A stretch of 64,000 nt of DNA from Antilocapra americana (GCA_007570785.1 ML661885.1:17322918-17386917); one strand, 5' to 3'; positions 23,211 to 35,133 are shown, numbered from the stretch's first letter. A program made the numbers and translations. The notes: generated from the sequence alone by a model not told the origin.

Positions 23211-23991
23211 AAGCCTATTTAAACAGTTAGCTGGTAGATGGTCTACAAATAGTATGCTGCTGCTCAATATTCTCTCTTTGTTTTTTCTTTTAGTATTGAA
23301 GCCTGCTTTGTTTTTTTACTATAATGTTAAATATGGGCATTTTGAATTAATTTATTAACCTGATGATAGCTTTATCTCATCCCATTTTAGGTACTTAGTT
23401 TTTTAAGATGAAGTTTTCTTATTGTTTGTTATTGTAAGTGTACACCTAGTAGTTTCAGGGGCAATGGGTCAGTCTTTTAAAAGATAAATCACAATCTCAT
23501 GTTTTAGGAGCATTATAATGCAAGTCCTTTCTGCCTTATCATTCCCTCACTCTAATCATGTTCTCAGAGGTTAATTCCTACCTGTGGATTTTTAGTTGTT
23601 TTCCTCTGGAGTGCTACTCTGCAATTCTTGATCACATGATCATCAACTTTGAACTGATATTGTTGGCTTCTGATGTGAAATTTGAGAATCTGTCTCACTT
23701 CGCTTACCCCACCTTTCCTTGTCCCTCCTCTTAATATTTGACATTTATATTTTTAGTTTTGGTTTTCTATCAATTAATTTATAACTCAAAATAATGTAGG
23801 TAAACGTTTATTTCTTTTTTTCCCCAACAAGTCTATACTGTTCACTTTCTACCCAGCCCTCCCCTTCTCCTTCCCCCTCAGACTAACATTTTTAGTCAGC
23901 TTAACTTTTATATTGTCAAAGTGTTTATATTTACATTCTTTCTTTGACTGTCTTCTTTTTATTAAAACATATGGACTAAATGTTGGAAATG
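23211..23991. other. No gene seen; T-rich
   Basis: The plus strand is T-rich with a C-rich patch at 23850-23880. I recognise no family. Confidence 0.4.
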
Positions 23992-24005
23992 TGTAAACAG
24001 TGTTG

Positions 24006-24408
24006 AAAGTGAAAGTTAACCAGTCCTGTCTTTCTGGGTCTCTCTGATAGCTCAGTTGGTAGACCCTGATTCCATTCTTGAGTGGGGAAGATCTGCTGGA
24101 GAAGGGATAGGCTACCCACTCCAGTATTCTTGGGCTTCCTTGATTCTTTGCAACCCTGGAATTCTTCAGGCCAGAATACTGGAGTGGCTAGCCTTTCCCT
24201 TCTCCAGGGGATCTTCCCAGCCCAGAGATCGAACCCAGGCCTCCTGCATTGCAGGTGGATTCTTTACCAGCTGAGCCACAAGGGAAGCCCAGGAATACTG
24301 GAGTGGGTAGCCTATCCCTTTTCTAACAATCTTTCCCACCCAGGAATCAAACCAGGGTCTTCGGCATTGCAGGTGGATTCTTTACCAACTGAGCTGTCAG
24401 GGAATCCC
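24006..24408 (-). mobile_element. Dimeric Bov-tA SINE, antisense, with fold-back segment
   Basis: A perfect 14-base target-site duplication 'tgtaaacagtgttg' flanks the element (23992-24005 and 24409-24422). Two antisense heads end near 24290 and 24408. Between the tail and the first unit, 24041-24139 is in the opposite orientation: it starts 'tctctgatagctcagttggt' and is the reverse complement of the second head (24282-24408), apart from a short deletion. Confidence 0.92.
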
Positions 24409-24422
24409 TGTAAACAGTGTTG

Positions 24423-25533
24423 GCACTCCACAAATATTGTGTAACACCAAGTCACAACTAGTGTGCTGTCTTCTTAGATAGAGGCCAGTGCCGGAAAGCC
24501 TAGGACACACTTGGAAAAAAGTTCACCATGTCCACATAGACTCTCTTTTTTGTCTATCTTTTAAGTGCGTTGCTTGACATCATTCCAAATTTACATTTGC
24601 TTTATATCTGGGCCTTAACTTTTTCCTACAGGTTTATTTTTATCCTGAATTGTGTTTTGTTTTGCTTCCTGCTATAAATTTGCTGTTACCTTATCCTTAT
24701 TTCATTTTTCCCCTTAAAGTCTCAGAGGTTTTCTTCCCCCTGAAAATTTCCCATGTGAAGCTCTACATGTTTTTCTATCAGTCTCAGAAGGCAGTATCCC
24801 AGAATTTCAAAAGGATATGGATGTGGGCCTTTTTTCACTCATGGCATTTGAATCCCCATGGGCCTGTTTAATTCTGAAACTTATTGTCTTGCTTTAATCT
24901 GGGGATATTTTCTAGTTTTTTCTTTGATGATTTCTTTTTTCCCATTGCTTTGTTTTTATTTTCTCATTCTCATCTCTATTAGTTGAATGTCCTAGATTAG
25001 TTTTCATCTCTCATCTTTTATTTCATCTTTTTATTCCTTTTCCACTTTTAATCTTTGCATAAGAAATATCTAGTTGCTTACTATTTAGTCTTCAGGTACA
25101 TTTTATGTTTTGGTTATTGTAAGTTTAATCTTTAAGGTCTCTTTCTAGTTCTATATTTATATTTTTTAATTTATATTAATTTTTTAAACTATAAAAAATA
25201 CCATTTATGCATAAAATCAAATAAGATATTGTCTTCAAGACTATCTTAGCTATTCTTATTCTTTTCAATGCTATATACTTAGAATGAACTTAAAAATACT
25301 TAGAATGACCTTATTGATATTCACAAAAATATCATGCTGGCATTTTCATTTGAAATGCTATAACTCTGTTGATTAACTTGCAAAGAGGTAAAAAACTCTG
25401 ATTTACTGAGTAATCTTACTCATGAACATGATGTATCACTTTATCTGCTGGTATTATCTACAGACTTTTGGGGTTTTCTTCATGGAATTATTTCACATAA
25501 TATATATCTTAACAGGTATATTATGATTTTACC
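24423..25533. other. No gene seen; T-rich on the plus strand
   Basis: About 1.1 kb with a 73-codon frame at 24650-24871 that has no domain. It could hide a worn antisense repeat but I cannot support one. Confidence 0.4.
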
Positions 25534-25711
25534 TGTGTGTTAGTCACTCAGTCATTACCAAACTACATTTTGGACTGTAGCCCACCAGGCTCCTCCATCC
25601 ATGGGATTTTCCAGGCAAGAATTCTAGAGTAGGATGCCATTCTCTTCTCCAGGGAATCATCCTGATCTAGGGGTTGAATCAAGGTCTCCTACATTGGAGG
25701 CAGTCTTTACC
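25534..25711 (-). mobile_element. Bov-tA-type SINE, antisense, diverged
   Basis: The body 'tccaggcaagaattctagag' and the 'ttgaatcaaggtctcctaca' head region remain. The right end is lost before the usual 'ccagggaagccc'. Confidence 0.85.
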
Positions 25712-25771
25712 TAAATATTAAGTGGAGGAAAAAAACCTTTGTTGTCTTTACTTGGAGGTAAAGGGAAAGCT

Positions 25772-26177
25772 GTACTAATCAGCTATTATTATAGTACAAA
25801 ATCATAAAATGCTCAGTGACTTATTGATGTTTTTTATATATTTTTACCCTTCCGGGGGTGTAAAGTGGCTGATCTAGGCGAGTCTCCCTTGGGTTAAGTC
25901 TACACTTCAGGCTTCTGGTTGGGTTTCAGGCCTGAGGTCCAGGCTGAAGGAGCAGTAGAAGAGTGGCATGTTTTCATTTGTGGCAGATCATAGGTGCAGG
26001 AGAGAGCAAGCCAAGCCATGCCATCAATTAAAGTTTCGTTACACCGTGTCCACTAACATTCTGTTAGTCTGAGCAATTGCATGGCCAAGTCCAACATAAG
26101 TGGAGTAAGGAAGTCTATCTCCCCCAGTGTGGGAGGCACTGTAAAATTAAACAGCACAGAGTATAAGATCCTAGTGT
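25772..26177. mobile_element. Possible worn LTR-type repeat
   Basis: The opening 'cagctattattatagtacaa' followed by 'gctcagtgactta' resembles the antisense start of old mammalian LTR-type repeats. Identity is too low for a family call. Confidence 0.35.
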
Positions 26178-27768
26178 ATAATTTCACAATTTGTATGGAA
26201 ATACAAAAAACCTCCTATAGCCAAAGCAATCTTGAGAAAGAAGAATGGAACTGGAGGAATCAACCTACCTGACTTTAGGCTATACTACAAAGCCACAGTC
26301 ATTAAGACAGTATGGTACTGGCACAAAGACAGAAATATAGATCAATGGAACAAAAATAGAAAGCCCAGAGATAAATCCACGCATCTATGGACACCTTATC
26401 TTTGACAAAGGAGGCAAGAATATACAATGGAGAAAAGACAATCTCTTTAACAAGTGGTGCTGGGAAAACTGGACAGCCACTTGTAAAAGAATGAAACTAG
26501 AACACTTTCTAACACCATACACAAAGATAAACTCAAAATGGATCAAAGATCTAAGCATAAGACCAGAAACTATAAAACTCCTAGAGGATAACATAGGCAA
26601 ACACTCTCTGACATAAACCAAAGCGGGATCCTCCATGACCCACCTCCCAGAATATTGGAAATAAAAGCACGAATAAACAAATGGGACCTAATTAAAATTA
26701 AAAGCTTCTGCACAACAAAGGAAACTATAAGCAAGGTGAAAAGACAGCCTTCAGAATGGGAGAAAATAATAGCCAATGAAGCAATGGACAAACAATTAAT
26801 CTCAAAAATATACAAGCAAGTCCTACAGCTCCATTCTAGAAAAATGAACGACCCAATCAAAAAGTGGGCCAAAGAACTCAACAGACATTTCTCCAAAGAA
26901 GACATAAAAATGTCTAGGAAACACATGAAAAGATGCTCAACATCACTCATTATCAGAGAAATGTAAATCAAAACCACAATGAGGTATCACTTTACACCAG
27001 TCAGAATGGCTGCCATCCAAAAGTCTACAAGCAATAAATGCTGGAGAGGATGTGGAGAAAAGGGAACCCTCTTACACTGTTGGTGGGAATGCAAACTAGT
27101 ACAGCCACTATGGAAAACAGTGTGGAGGTTCCTTAAAAAGCTGCAAATAGACCTGCCATATGACCCAGCAATCCCACTGCTGGGCATATACACCGAGGAA
27201 ACCAGAATTGAAAGAGCCACGTGTACCCCAATGTTCATCGCTGCATTGTTTACAATAGCCAGGACATGGAAGCAACCTAGATGCCCATCAACTGACGAAT
27301 GGATAAGAAAGCTGTGGTACATATACACAATGGAATATTACTCAGCATTAAAAAAAAATTCATTTGAATCAGTTCTACTCAGGTGGACGGAACTGGAGCC
27401 CATTATCCAGAGTGAAGTAAGCCAGAAGCAAAAACAACAATACAGTATACTAACGCATATATATAGAATTTAGAAAGACAGTAACGAGAACCCAGCATGC
27501 GAGACAGCAAATGGAACGCAGATGTATAGAACAGACTCGTGGACTCTGTGGATGAGGGCAAGGGTGGGATGATATGGGAGAATGGCATTGAAACATGTTA
27601 ATTATCATATGTGTAATCAATCACCAGCCCAGGATTGATGCTCGGGGCTGGTGCATCGAGATTTCCCGGGGGGAGGGAGGAGGGAGGGGGGTTCTGGAGG
27701 GGGAGCATATGTAAACCCATGGCGATATCATGTCATTGTATGGCAAAACTAATAAAAAAAAAATAAAA
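26178..27768 (+). mobile_element. Young ruminant L1, 5'-truncated, sense
   Basis: This holds the C-terminal part of ORF2, the 3' untranslated region with a G-rich run at 27667-27690, and an A-rich tail ending at 27768. It is very similar to the L1 at 46-48 kb, so it is young. Compared with that copy, the ORF2 frame is broken by small deletions near 26601 and 26637 and by a stop (TAA for CAA) at about 26964. The longest frame left is 164 codons (26979-27473), covering the C-terminal ORF2 region. No convincing target-site duplication was found. The cut-off at the 5' end falls at 'ataatttcacaatttg'. Confidence 0.95.
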
Positions 27769-27943
27769 CTGAGTAATTGGGACAGTAATACAATTTATAT
27801 CAGGAGAAAAGTATATGAATAGAAATACAAGTATTCTTGATGCATATGTCTTTTTGTTTGTTTATTTTGCTGTTATCAGAAACTTCACAAGAATTTTTAA
27901 AGAGTTTCATTTACAAGATTGAAAGTGTTACTTATTTTATTTT

Positions 27944-28155
27944 GTTGTTGTTTAGTCACAAATCGTGTCCAACTCTTTTGTAAACCCTGTGGACTGCAGC
28001 CCACCAGTATTCTCTGACCGTGTAATTTTCCAGGCAAGAATACTGAAGTGGGTTGCCATTTCCTTATCCAGGGTATCTTCCCAACCCAGAGACTGAACCC
28101 ATGTCTCCCGCCTTGGCATGTGGATTCTTTACTGCTGAGCCACCAGGGAAGCCCT
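27944..28155 (-). mobile_element. Bov-tA-type SINE, antisense
   Basis: The tail 'ttgttgttgtttagtcaca' is at the left and the head 'gagccaccagggaagccc' is at the right. Confidence 0.93.
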
Positions 28156-29623
28156 TATAGTCACTTTACCTTAGTAGTGGTGAGAATCAGATGGGAAAGA
28201 TCTTCAGTCTGTCTCATGAATATAAGATCTATGTTTCAAATGGTCCAACCAATATTCTTCAGAGACATTATCCTCAGTATGCACTGTTATTTCATCAGCT
28301 CTTCATTTATATTAATTATGTTGCTCTTAAATTTCCCATCACCAGATCTCTCTGTGATCTTCAAGGTTTTCTTCTTTAGCATCCCTGGTGAACAGATCCT
28401 GTTGGTTCCAACTCAGTGCACCTTTCAAATCCCCTCACTCATTTTTCACTCCATTCAAAATTTTCATCTTTAACCAAGAGTTTTTCCTCACAGATGTTTG
28501 GTGCCCAAAGCACCTTACAGAAAAGAATCTGAGAGGGTCCCACATTTGGAGGCCTCGACTACTAGGACCCTGGCTCTGCACTGACTGAAATCTGAAGGTT
28601 TCTAGGATAGCATCTGCATATATACAGCTCTTTAGAATTTGATCTCTTACCTGGGGAACCTCCAGCTTCCACCTCCTCTCCCCTATCGGCCACTCAAACT
28701 ATGAGAAATACTGACTTCCAAACCTTCTAAATGATTCTCTCATGTCCTTGACCATCATCCACTGTCTCCTCCACTTAGTAAACCCCAATTCGCCTTCCAG
28801 AACCAGTTTAGATGTCACTTCTGCCCTCAGGCTTTGCCTGACTCACAGTCATGGGTCTTCTGGGGTTTTCATAGCATTCTACCCAAATATCCACTAAAGA
28901 ATTTCTTTCTTGGATTCTTCACTTTAGATTATAAAAGTATTAAGAAAAAAGACTTTATAAAAATGAAGTGACATATATAATGTAAAGAAGAAAATTAGGT
29001 CTATAACAATCACTGTTCTCTGCTTAAGGAAATACAGTTAACATTTTGGTACTATGTTTGTTTTTAAAGATTGGTTCATTTAACTATATGGCATAGGCAT
29101 TTTTTCAATTATATTCTATTAAAAAAGTTAATTTAGCTCTTTTTCTCTCACCTTGAATTGTTCATTCCTCCAAAGAGCATCTATTCTCAGTTTCCACTGT
29201 ATTTCCCATGAACAATACAATGTCTGGCAAGTAGGAGGTATTAATTAATAGGTTTCTGAATGTCAAATGAAATGGGAATATATTTCTAAGTACAAATAAT
29301 TCAATGAAATTAAAAAGTGTAACTGTAGTCAGTGATAAATTACAAAAGCAGTAATATTTTACTAATGTCAGAGCATCATGTTATATGTTAAATATGATTT
29401 TTGGAATGCTAGCAACTCAACAAGCCAGTAGGAATGCTGTAATTCTGTGCTAATTGCATTTTCCTGTTTTGATCTTTGGAAGTTGTTTGCTCTAAGGAAT
29501 CCAGTCACACAAGGCTTTAAATATTGATCACATAATACTGCAGCTTTAGTACTGGTAGAAGAGACAAGGGGTTAAATCATTCTAGTCCTGTTTTCTTTTT
29601 CCTTTTAAAGACATGTAGCGTCT
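28156..29623. other. No gene; L2-like scrap at about 28780-28910
   Basis: The words 'ttagatgtcacttctgccct' and 'caggctttgcctgactca' are L2-like. An L2-type 'caatgtctggcaagtagg' occurs at 29219. A 141-codon frame at 28048-28473 begins in the SINE and has no domain. Confidence 0.45.
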
Positions 29624-29857
29624 TTGTCTGATCTCCTTATGGTCCTTGTCACAACTGTATGGCTTTTAATCACTCATACACTCAGTGAGTTACTGCACTG
29701 CTGGAACCTTAATAATGTTCTAGTTTGTTTGGATGATCTTCCTGATAAAGTCCTGACAGTCTTTCAGTATAATGGGAAGACAATCAAAATAAAAAATGCT
29801 CTAAGAGTTCAGGTAGTAGAGCATGCTATTATTTTTCACATGGTGCAAGGATATTAA
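29624..29857 (+). other. 77-codon open frame outside recognised repeats, not called as a gene
   Basis: The frame starts with MSDLLMVLVTTVWLL, hydrophobic at the N-terminus, and ends in EHAIIFHMVQGY. I recognise no domain, see no supporting splice or promoter signal, and a frame of this length can arise by chance in AT-rich DNA. It is recorded because it is one of the few frames of this size that do not overlap a repeat I can name. Confidence 0.15.
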
Positions 29858-30324
29858 AATACTGACTTTCATGCTTTGATTGAGTTTGTGATGAAATCCA
29901 AGAAAAATTGAAAATTTGAATTATTCTACTGCCAGGATGGACTGTATATCATGAACAGAAAGCAGGCATAGGTAACCAATTCTTGTATCATAATCTCGAG
30001 TGTCAGATTGTCCCTATTTTATATGAGTTTCTATTGTATGTCTAGGTAATTAATTAATTACATAGCTCTTATATATTTGCAATTACCACATGGAGTTTTA
30101 CCAACATATAAAATGTCATCTTTAATGCACATTGTATGAAGAGTTAATAAAGATGACACATTGATGCAGTGATTCAGATTTTTCAAGGTGCTTTCCATTA
30201 AATTATCTGATTCACTAGCCATCTTAAGTAAGCAGTGGAATTGTTATAATTCTCCACATGTCCCATCCTTTCTGCCTTCTTCCCTTTTATTGTTTCCCTA
30301 TTTCTGTTTCTTTTAAAGGAGGCA
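29858..30324. other. No gene seen
   Basis: AT-rich, nothing recognised. Confidence 0.4.
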
Positions 30325-30500
30325 ATTTGGTGTATTGAAAGAGCACAGAATATGAATTCAGCTATTTCATTCCATCTTCACCCCCGTTGAATTCAGTTTT
30401 AAGCAGATCACTTTCATTCCTCTGAAGCATGATTTCCTAATTGGCCAAATAAGGATAATCCTGAAGTATATTCCTCAAAGTTGTGAGGATCCAGTCAGGT
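30325..30500 (+). mobile_element. MIR SINE, sense, worn
   Basis: The order 'ttgaaagagcacagaat', 'tcctctgaagcatgatttcc', 'aaataaggataat' and 'gttgtgaggatcc' follows the MIR consensus. Confidence 0.55.
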
Positions 30501-30589
30501 GAAATCTAAAGAAAATTTTTTTTAAAAAAGTTAAAAATCAAATGTAATATCTGTGTTAGCTTCCTTTAAGGGAAATGATGGAAGAAGAA

Positions 30590-30715
30590 TAGATTTTGGC
30601 CTCACTGTTTCTATAGTAGGTACTTGATCAAGTTATCTGAACTTTCTGAACTTCATTTTCCTTGTGTGTAAAAGGGGCCTAATAAATCCCTACCTTGTGA
30701 AATTATTGAATAGAA
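30590..30715 (+). mobile_element. MIR SINE, sense
   Basis: The MIR signature is visible as 'cttgatcaagttatctgaac', 'ttcattttccttgtgtgtaa' and 'aataaatccctaccttg'. Confidence 0.7.
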
Positions 30716-31049
30716 AAAAATAAGGTAGCATTTATACCAATCCTAACATACCCTCTAGTAAAACTATTTTCTCTTCTCTCCTCTCTTCCTCCTACAGTCC
30801 CTCTTTTCTTTCTACCTTATTCTTCCTTGAACTATGGACAAGATGAGCACATGATTGCAAAATCTTGGGATTTAGCAAACTGACTTCTTTTAAAGCATCA
30901 AGACTCTTTAAAACAAAATTGTAAGCTCTACTTGAGGCAGAAGATGGGGATCCTCTCTTGTGAGTAAAGACCCTTTATTGTCACACTTTGGAATCTCCAC
31001 TGAGTCCTGAAGATTTTGTGCAGTAAGATTTGAAAACTGCTTATGTGGC

Positions 31050-31150
31050 TCTACCCTCTCATTTTACAGATGAGAAAACTGCATTGGAGAGAAGCTGAGT
31101 GACTGGCCTGAACTTGCAGACTGGTAAGTGATGAGCTAAGGATTGCGCTC
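31050..31150 (-). mobile_element. MIR SINE, antisense
   Basis: The string 'ttttacagatgagaaaactg' and then 'gagtgactggcctgaactt' form the antisense MIR signature. Confidence 0.7.
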
Positions 31151-31740
31151 AGTTGTTTTTTTGCCCTTACTATATTGTTCCCCTTACCTTGTGATGGTCC
31201 AGAAGGCAAAATGCATAATTAATGTTCTTCTCTCAAAGGATATCACTGTCTGCTTGTGGAGATGGAATTTAGATATAAAAGATGAGGAAATATAAAGGTG
31301 CATGATATAGCTGTGAAATGGTTAGAATAGGTAAATACTTTGCTATCCTTTGAGGATGGACATGGCAAACTCCCTGAGGTGGGTTTGGGGAAACTTGTTT
31401 GCTCATTGTCATTTTGTTCCCAGTGCACACAGAAATGCTTGACTTCCAACTGGGATTACTACTGTCTTCCTGAATGGAATGAATGAATGGCTTAATGAAG
31501 TATACAATTGAATCAAATCTAGAAAAAGGGCAAAGATTTAGATAATCTAGACCAGGGTGTTTAAACAGTGGGTTGCACTTCATTACTGGGTAATGGAATA
31601 AGTTTAATGAATCATGATTTACCTATACAAAGTTACAGAGTATCATTATGTCCTGAAAATTGTGTAGTTTTTTTATGTGATACTGATATAAAATACATAT
31701 GTATAATTTTGTGTATACTTATTTAGGGAAAGAAACATGC
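31151..31740. other. No gene seen
   Basis: Minus-strand frames of 68 and 104 codons at 31243-31583 overlap each other and show no domain. Confidence 0.4.
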
Positions 31741-31754
31741 TCCTGGTTCTTTTA

Positions 31755-32138
31755 GTTCAGTTCAGTTCAGTCACTCAGTCGTGTCTGACTCTGCGACCCC
31801 ATGGACTGCAGCACACCAGGCTTCCCTGTCCATCACCAATCACCAAGAGCTTGCTCAGACTAATGTCCACTGAGTCAGTGATAACATCCAGCCATCTCAT
31901 CCTCTGCTGTCCCCTTCTCCTCCTGCCTTCAATCTTCCCCAGCATCAGGATCTTTTCCATGGAGTCAGTTCTTTGCATCAGGTGGCCAAAGTATTGGAGC
32001 TTCAGCTTCAGCATCAGTCCTTCCAATGAATAGTCAGGGTTGAGGGCTGATCTCCTTACAGTTAACTGGTTTGAGCTCCTTGCAGTCCAAGGGACTCTCA
32101 AGAGTTTTCTCCAACATGATCAGTTCAAAAGCATCAAT
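31755..32138 (-). mobile_element. BovB 3' end, antisense
   Basis: It starts with three 'gttca' units and runs through 'catcagccttcc'-type BovB sequence to 'gatcagttcaaaagcatcaa'. Flanks 'tcctggttctttta' (31741-31754) and 'tcctggatctttag' (32139-32152) look like a target-site duplication with two mismatches. Confidence 0.93.
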
Positions 32139-32152
32139 TCCTGGATCTTTAG

Positions 32153-33575
32153 CTGTTGAAAAATCATTAAGAATCTTCTGTCCTCCACTCTCTCAACATT
32201 AAGAAGATTTAACCAAACTACACATTAGAAAGATTAATCTGTCAGATAAGAATAAATTGAATTGGAATTGGGAAGACCAGATTGAGGACTGTGTAAAAAA
32301 GTCAGCACAGACTAAGAAAATTGTGGCCTTGATTGATGACAACCGTAAAGAAAAAGTTTCTTGGCATGACTAGGATGGAAAGAGGTTAAAAACAAGTGAG
32401 TGGGTGATGATTAAATGGAACCCAAATAGTAAACAATTTCTTAGAACTTCTGTCTGAGGAAAAAAAAATATTAAGGACAAAAATGTAGGATAATAGAGTT
32501 ACAAAGTTTTTTGTTAATGTAGGGAAGAAATGAAAATCTTTGTGGTCAACTAGGCTGAGTCAACAGAGAAGGCTTCTAAATATAGATTAGAAATGAATCT
32601 AAAGAAGAACCAAAATTCTAGTGAAAGAGATTACCTGGGAAGGAAGATAATTCCTTTTTTCTGAAATCTAATATATTAAGACCAGAAGGGATGGGAGCAG
32701 TTATTGCTTGTGGATAAGAGAAACTTGGAGAAAGACAGTCAATAAACATTGCTTTTTATGAGTTGAAGATTAGCCAGGGAAAACAGTTTAAATCATGATG
32801 TGGAATTAGCCTACTAATTTTGTGTTACTGAAAAGAGATATCTTTTAAGTGGTAAAGATATTTAGTTTTCTTTGTAAGAAGCATGTCCAGATTCACCCTC
32901 AACTTGTCTTAAACACTTCTATAACTTAAGAAATTATAATTATGTATACCATGTTGTGTGTCAGTTAGGAAGTTAGAAAGAAGACTGAGTATCGTATGAA
33001 AATCTTGGATTTCATGTCCTGAAAACCTACTTAAAAGAACTTGATAATGTTGAAACAAGTTCAAGTGCTAGAAATATAAATATAAAGCTTCAAAGTGTGT
33101 TCACCTAAGATGAACCTTTCTTTTTCATGTGGGTGTATCTGCCATTCAGAGGCAATTCAGAGATCAGGAATTACACATTATAATTTAAATAGAATCCATT
33201 TAAAAATTAAATCCATAAAATTAAACAAATAAAATCCATAAAAATTAAACCATTTATTTTTAAAAGAAAACTAAGCAATAGCCCTTTGTTGTTTATGAAA
33301 GAAAAGCTATGATGTATTTATAGATGTCCCATGAACATGTGTGTATGTGAGTTTACACAATTAAGAGAAAGAGAGACTATGAGCATAAGCATGTTTGTGT
33401 GTGCATTTGTGTGTGTGTGTATATAATGAAACTGTCTCTAGGCATGGTCAGGTACAAAGGTCCATCATTTAAGTCTCAGAACTAAATAAACATGTGAGAT
33501 TATGATTATTTTATTGAGCTTTCTTATTTTATGACCCACTAATGGCTCATGGATCAGTTATATTGATGAGCACTG
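32153..33575. other. No gene seen
   Basis: AT-rich with a GT-rich patch at 33385-33425. Nothing else recognised. Confidence 0.4.
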
Positions 33576-33688
33576 GAAATCTACAGCTTCAATGAGGTTT
33601 TTTATTTATTCATTTATTGTTTTTATTGTAAAGTGCCAAGAAGGTAATACCCAGTTCCCAGTCTTATTTTTCATTTACAATAAACTGT
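33576..33688 (+). repeat. Source copy of a 113-bp local duplication
   Basis: This segment, from 'gaaatctacagcttcaatg' to 'tttacaataaactgt', is present again at 34845-34957 with three substitutions. Here it is continuous with its surroundings, so it is the likely donor. Confidence 0.93.
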
Positions 33689-34230
33689 AGAAATACAATT
33701 TTATTGTAGAATAGAAACTGAAATATGTGTTAAGCATATATAGCTGGCACTTTGTGTGTGACTTTCTCATTTACCTTTAGTTTCTAATGCAAATTTTTCA
33801 GCTTCTGAGTTTGGGTATATATCTTACTATCAACATCAATATTGGGCTTATGGATTTTTTACACTTGTTAGGCTGAACTCATTGGCAAAATTAACCTGGT
33901 TATGTGGTTTAGGATTTGTGAGAAGATAACATATTGAAGCATAATTTTTTAAATTTGTCTTTGCTGTTTTATATATACTGTAATTAATTCATGTCATAGT
34001 TTATCAAGAATTCAGATAGTAGGAATTCCTTTCTGTGTGACCCTCTATGGAAACTTGTAGGCAGCTTGCTCCCCCCAAAAGAGGGCATGACTGGGGCTGA
34101 TTATTTTTCCCAAATTTGCCTACCAGTTAAGTCCCTTCACCTCTTCTCCTGGCCTGCAATAAGGAGACAAATTCAGTTTCACAGAAACATCATAGGTGAG
34201 GAGTAAGTGAACCCCACCAAAGTATTAATA

Positions 34231-34290
34231 CATAACACAAGTAGCATGTTACAAGTAAGACAACTGAGCAGCTAACTCTTTCACTTTTTT
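34231..34290 (+). mobile_element. Very short SINE-tail insertion with chimeric 5' end
   Basis: A perfect 16-base duplication 'caccaaagtattaata' (34215-34230 and 34291-34306) flanks 60 bases. The last 33 of these are a SINE 3' tail ('caactgagcagctaactctt' and a T run). The first 27 are unrelated to the SINE. Confidence 0.87.
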
Positions 34291-34306
34291 CACCAAAGTA
34301 TTAATA

Positions 34307-34775
34307 TTTCTAATATTCATGAGCAGATTTAGTTTGAAAGCTAAGCATAAAAGTTTTATTTAATGTAGTGCTTGATAATTTGACTTACGTATTTCAAAAT
34401 GAAATTAGAGACTTTGTGTTTAGCTATAAAATTAATTAGCCCCCCTCAAGCCTACTGGCTTGATCAACACCTTGTCAGTTTTGCTGATAACACCTTTACT
34501 AGGGTTTGTAAGGTAAAACAGAACTGTTTGCCAGGTTAAACTTCAAGAATCTTACAGATTTTGTCTTTTTTAGATTGTCCTGAAATTGAAAAGGAAGCCA
34601 CCTGACTTGATAAGTGCATATGTTCCCTGAGGTCAAAGCCAGCCATTACATTTTGAAAGGATTTTTAGGTTAGTTTTTTGAGCCAGGGACTTTCAGTGCT
34701 AGAACGTTTGTTAAAATCACACTGTGGCCCAGAGACGTGCTATTACTATTGTATATTTTTTTATGTATGCAGATG
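34307..34775. other. No gene seen
   Basis: AT-rich, nothing recognised. Confidence 0.4.
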
Positions 34776-34776
34776 T

Positions 34777-35133
34777 GCATGTTCAGTTGCTCAGTCACGG
34801 CAGTTCTTTGCTATTCCATGAACTGTAGCTTGTCAGGCTCCTCTGAAATCTACAGCTTCAATGAGGATTTTTATTTATTCATTTATTGTTTTTATTGTTA
34901 AGTGCCAAGAAGGTAATACCCAGTTCCCAGTCTTAGTTTTCATTTACAATAAACTGTCAGGCTCCTCTGTCCATAGGATTTCCCAGGCAAGAATACCAGA
35001 GTGGGTTCCTCCTCCAGAGGATCTTCCCGGCCCAGTGATTGAACCCACATCTTTTTGTATCTCTTGTATTGAGACGCATTGGCAGGTGGGGTTTTTTTTT
35101 TTTTTTTAATCACTGTGCCACCAGGGGATGCCC
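34777..35133 (-). mobile_element. Bov-tA-type SINE, antisense, interrupted by a templated insertion
   Basis: The SINE tail runs to 'gtcaggctcctctg' (ending 34845), is interrupted, and resumes with the same words at 34955. Its head region carries a run of 16 T residues (35092-35107) where the family normally has a short T stretch, and ends 'gccaccaggggatgccc'. Confidence 0.9.
34845..34957 (+). repeat. 113-bp templated insertion copied from 33576-33688
   Basis: Length equals the donor, with three substitutions near the 5' part, the middle and the 3' part. A direct repeat 'tgtcaggctcctctg' of 15 bases flanks it (34831-34845 and 34955-34969), partly shared with the insert ends. No poly-A tract is present. 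Confidence 0.92.

Noticed and set aside
26160..27790. Target-site duplication for the L1 at 26178
   Set aside because: Flanks 'acagagtataag' and 'actgagtaattg' match only weakly, so I did not claim one.
28048..28473. 141-codon frame as a coding exon
   Set aside because: It begins inside a Bov-tA SINE and continues into AT-rich DNA with no domain or splice evidence.
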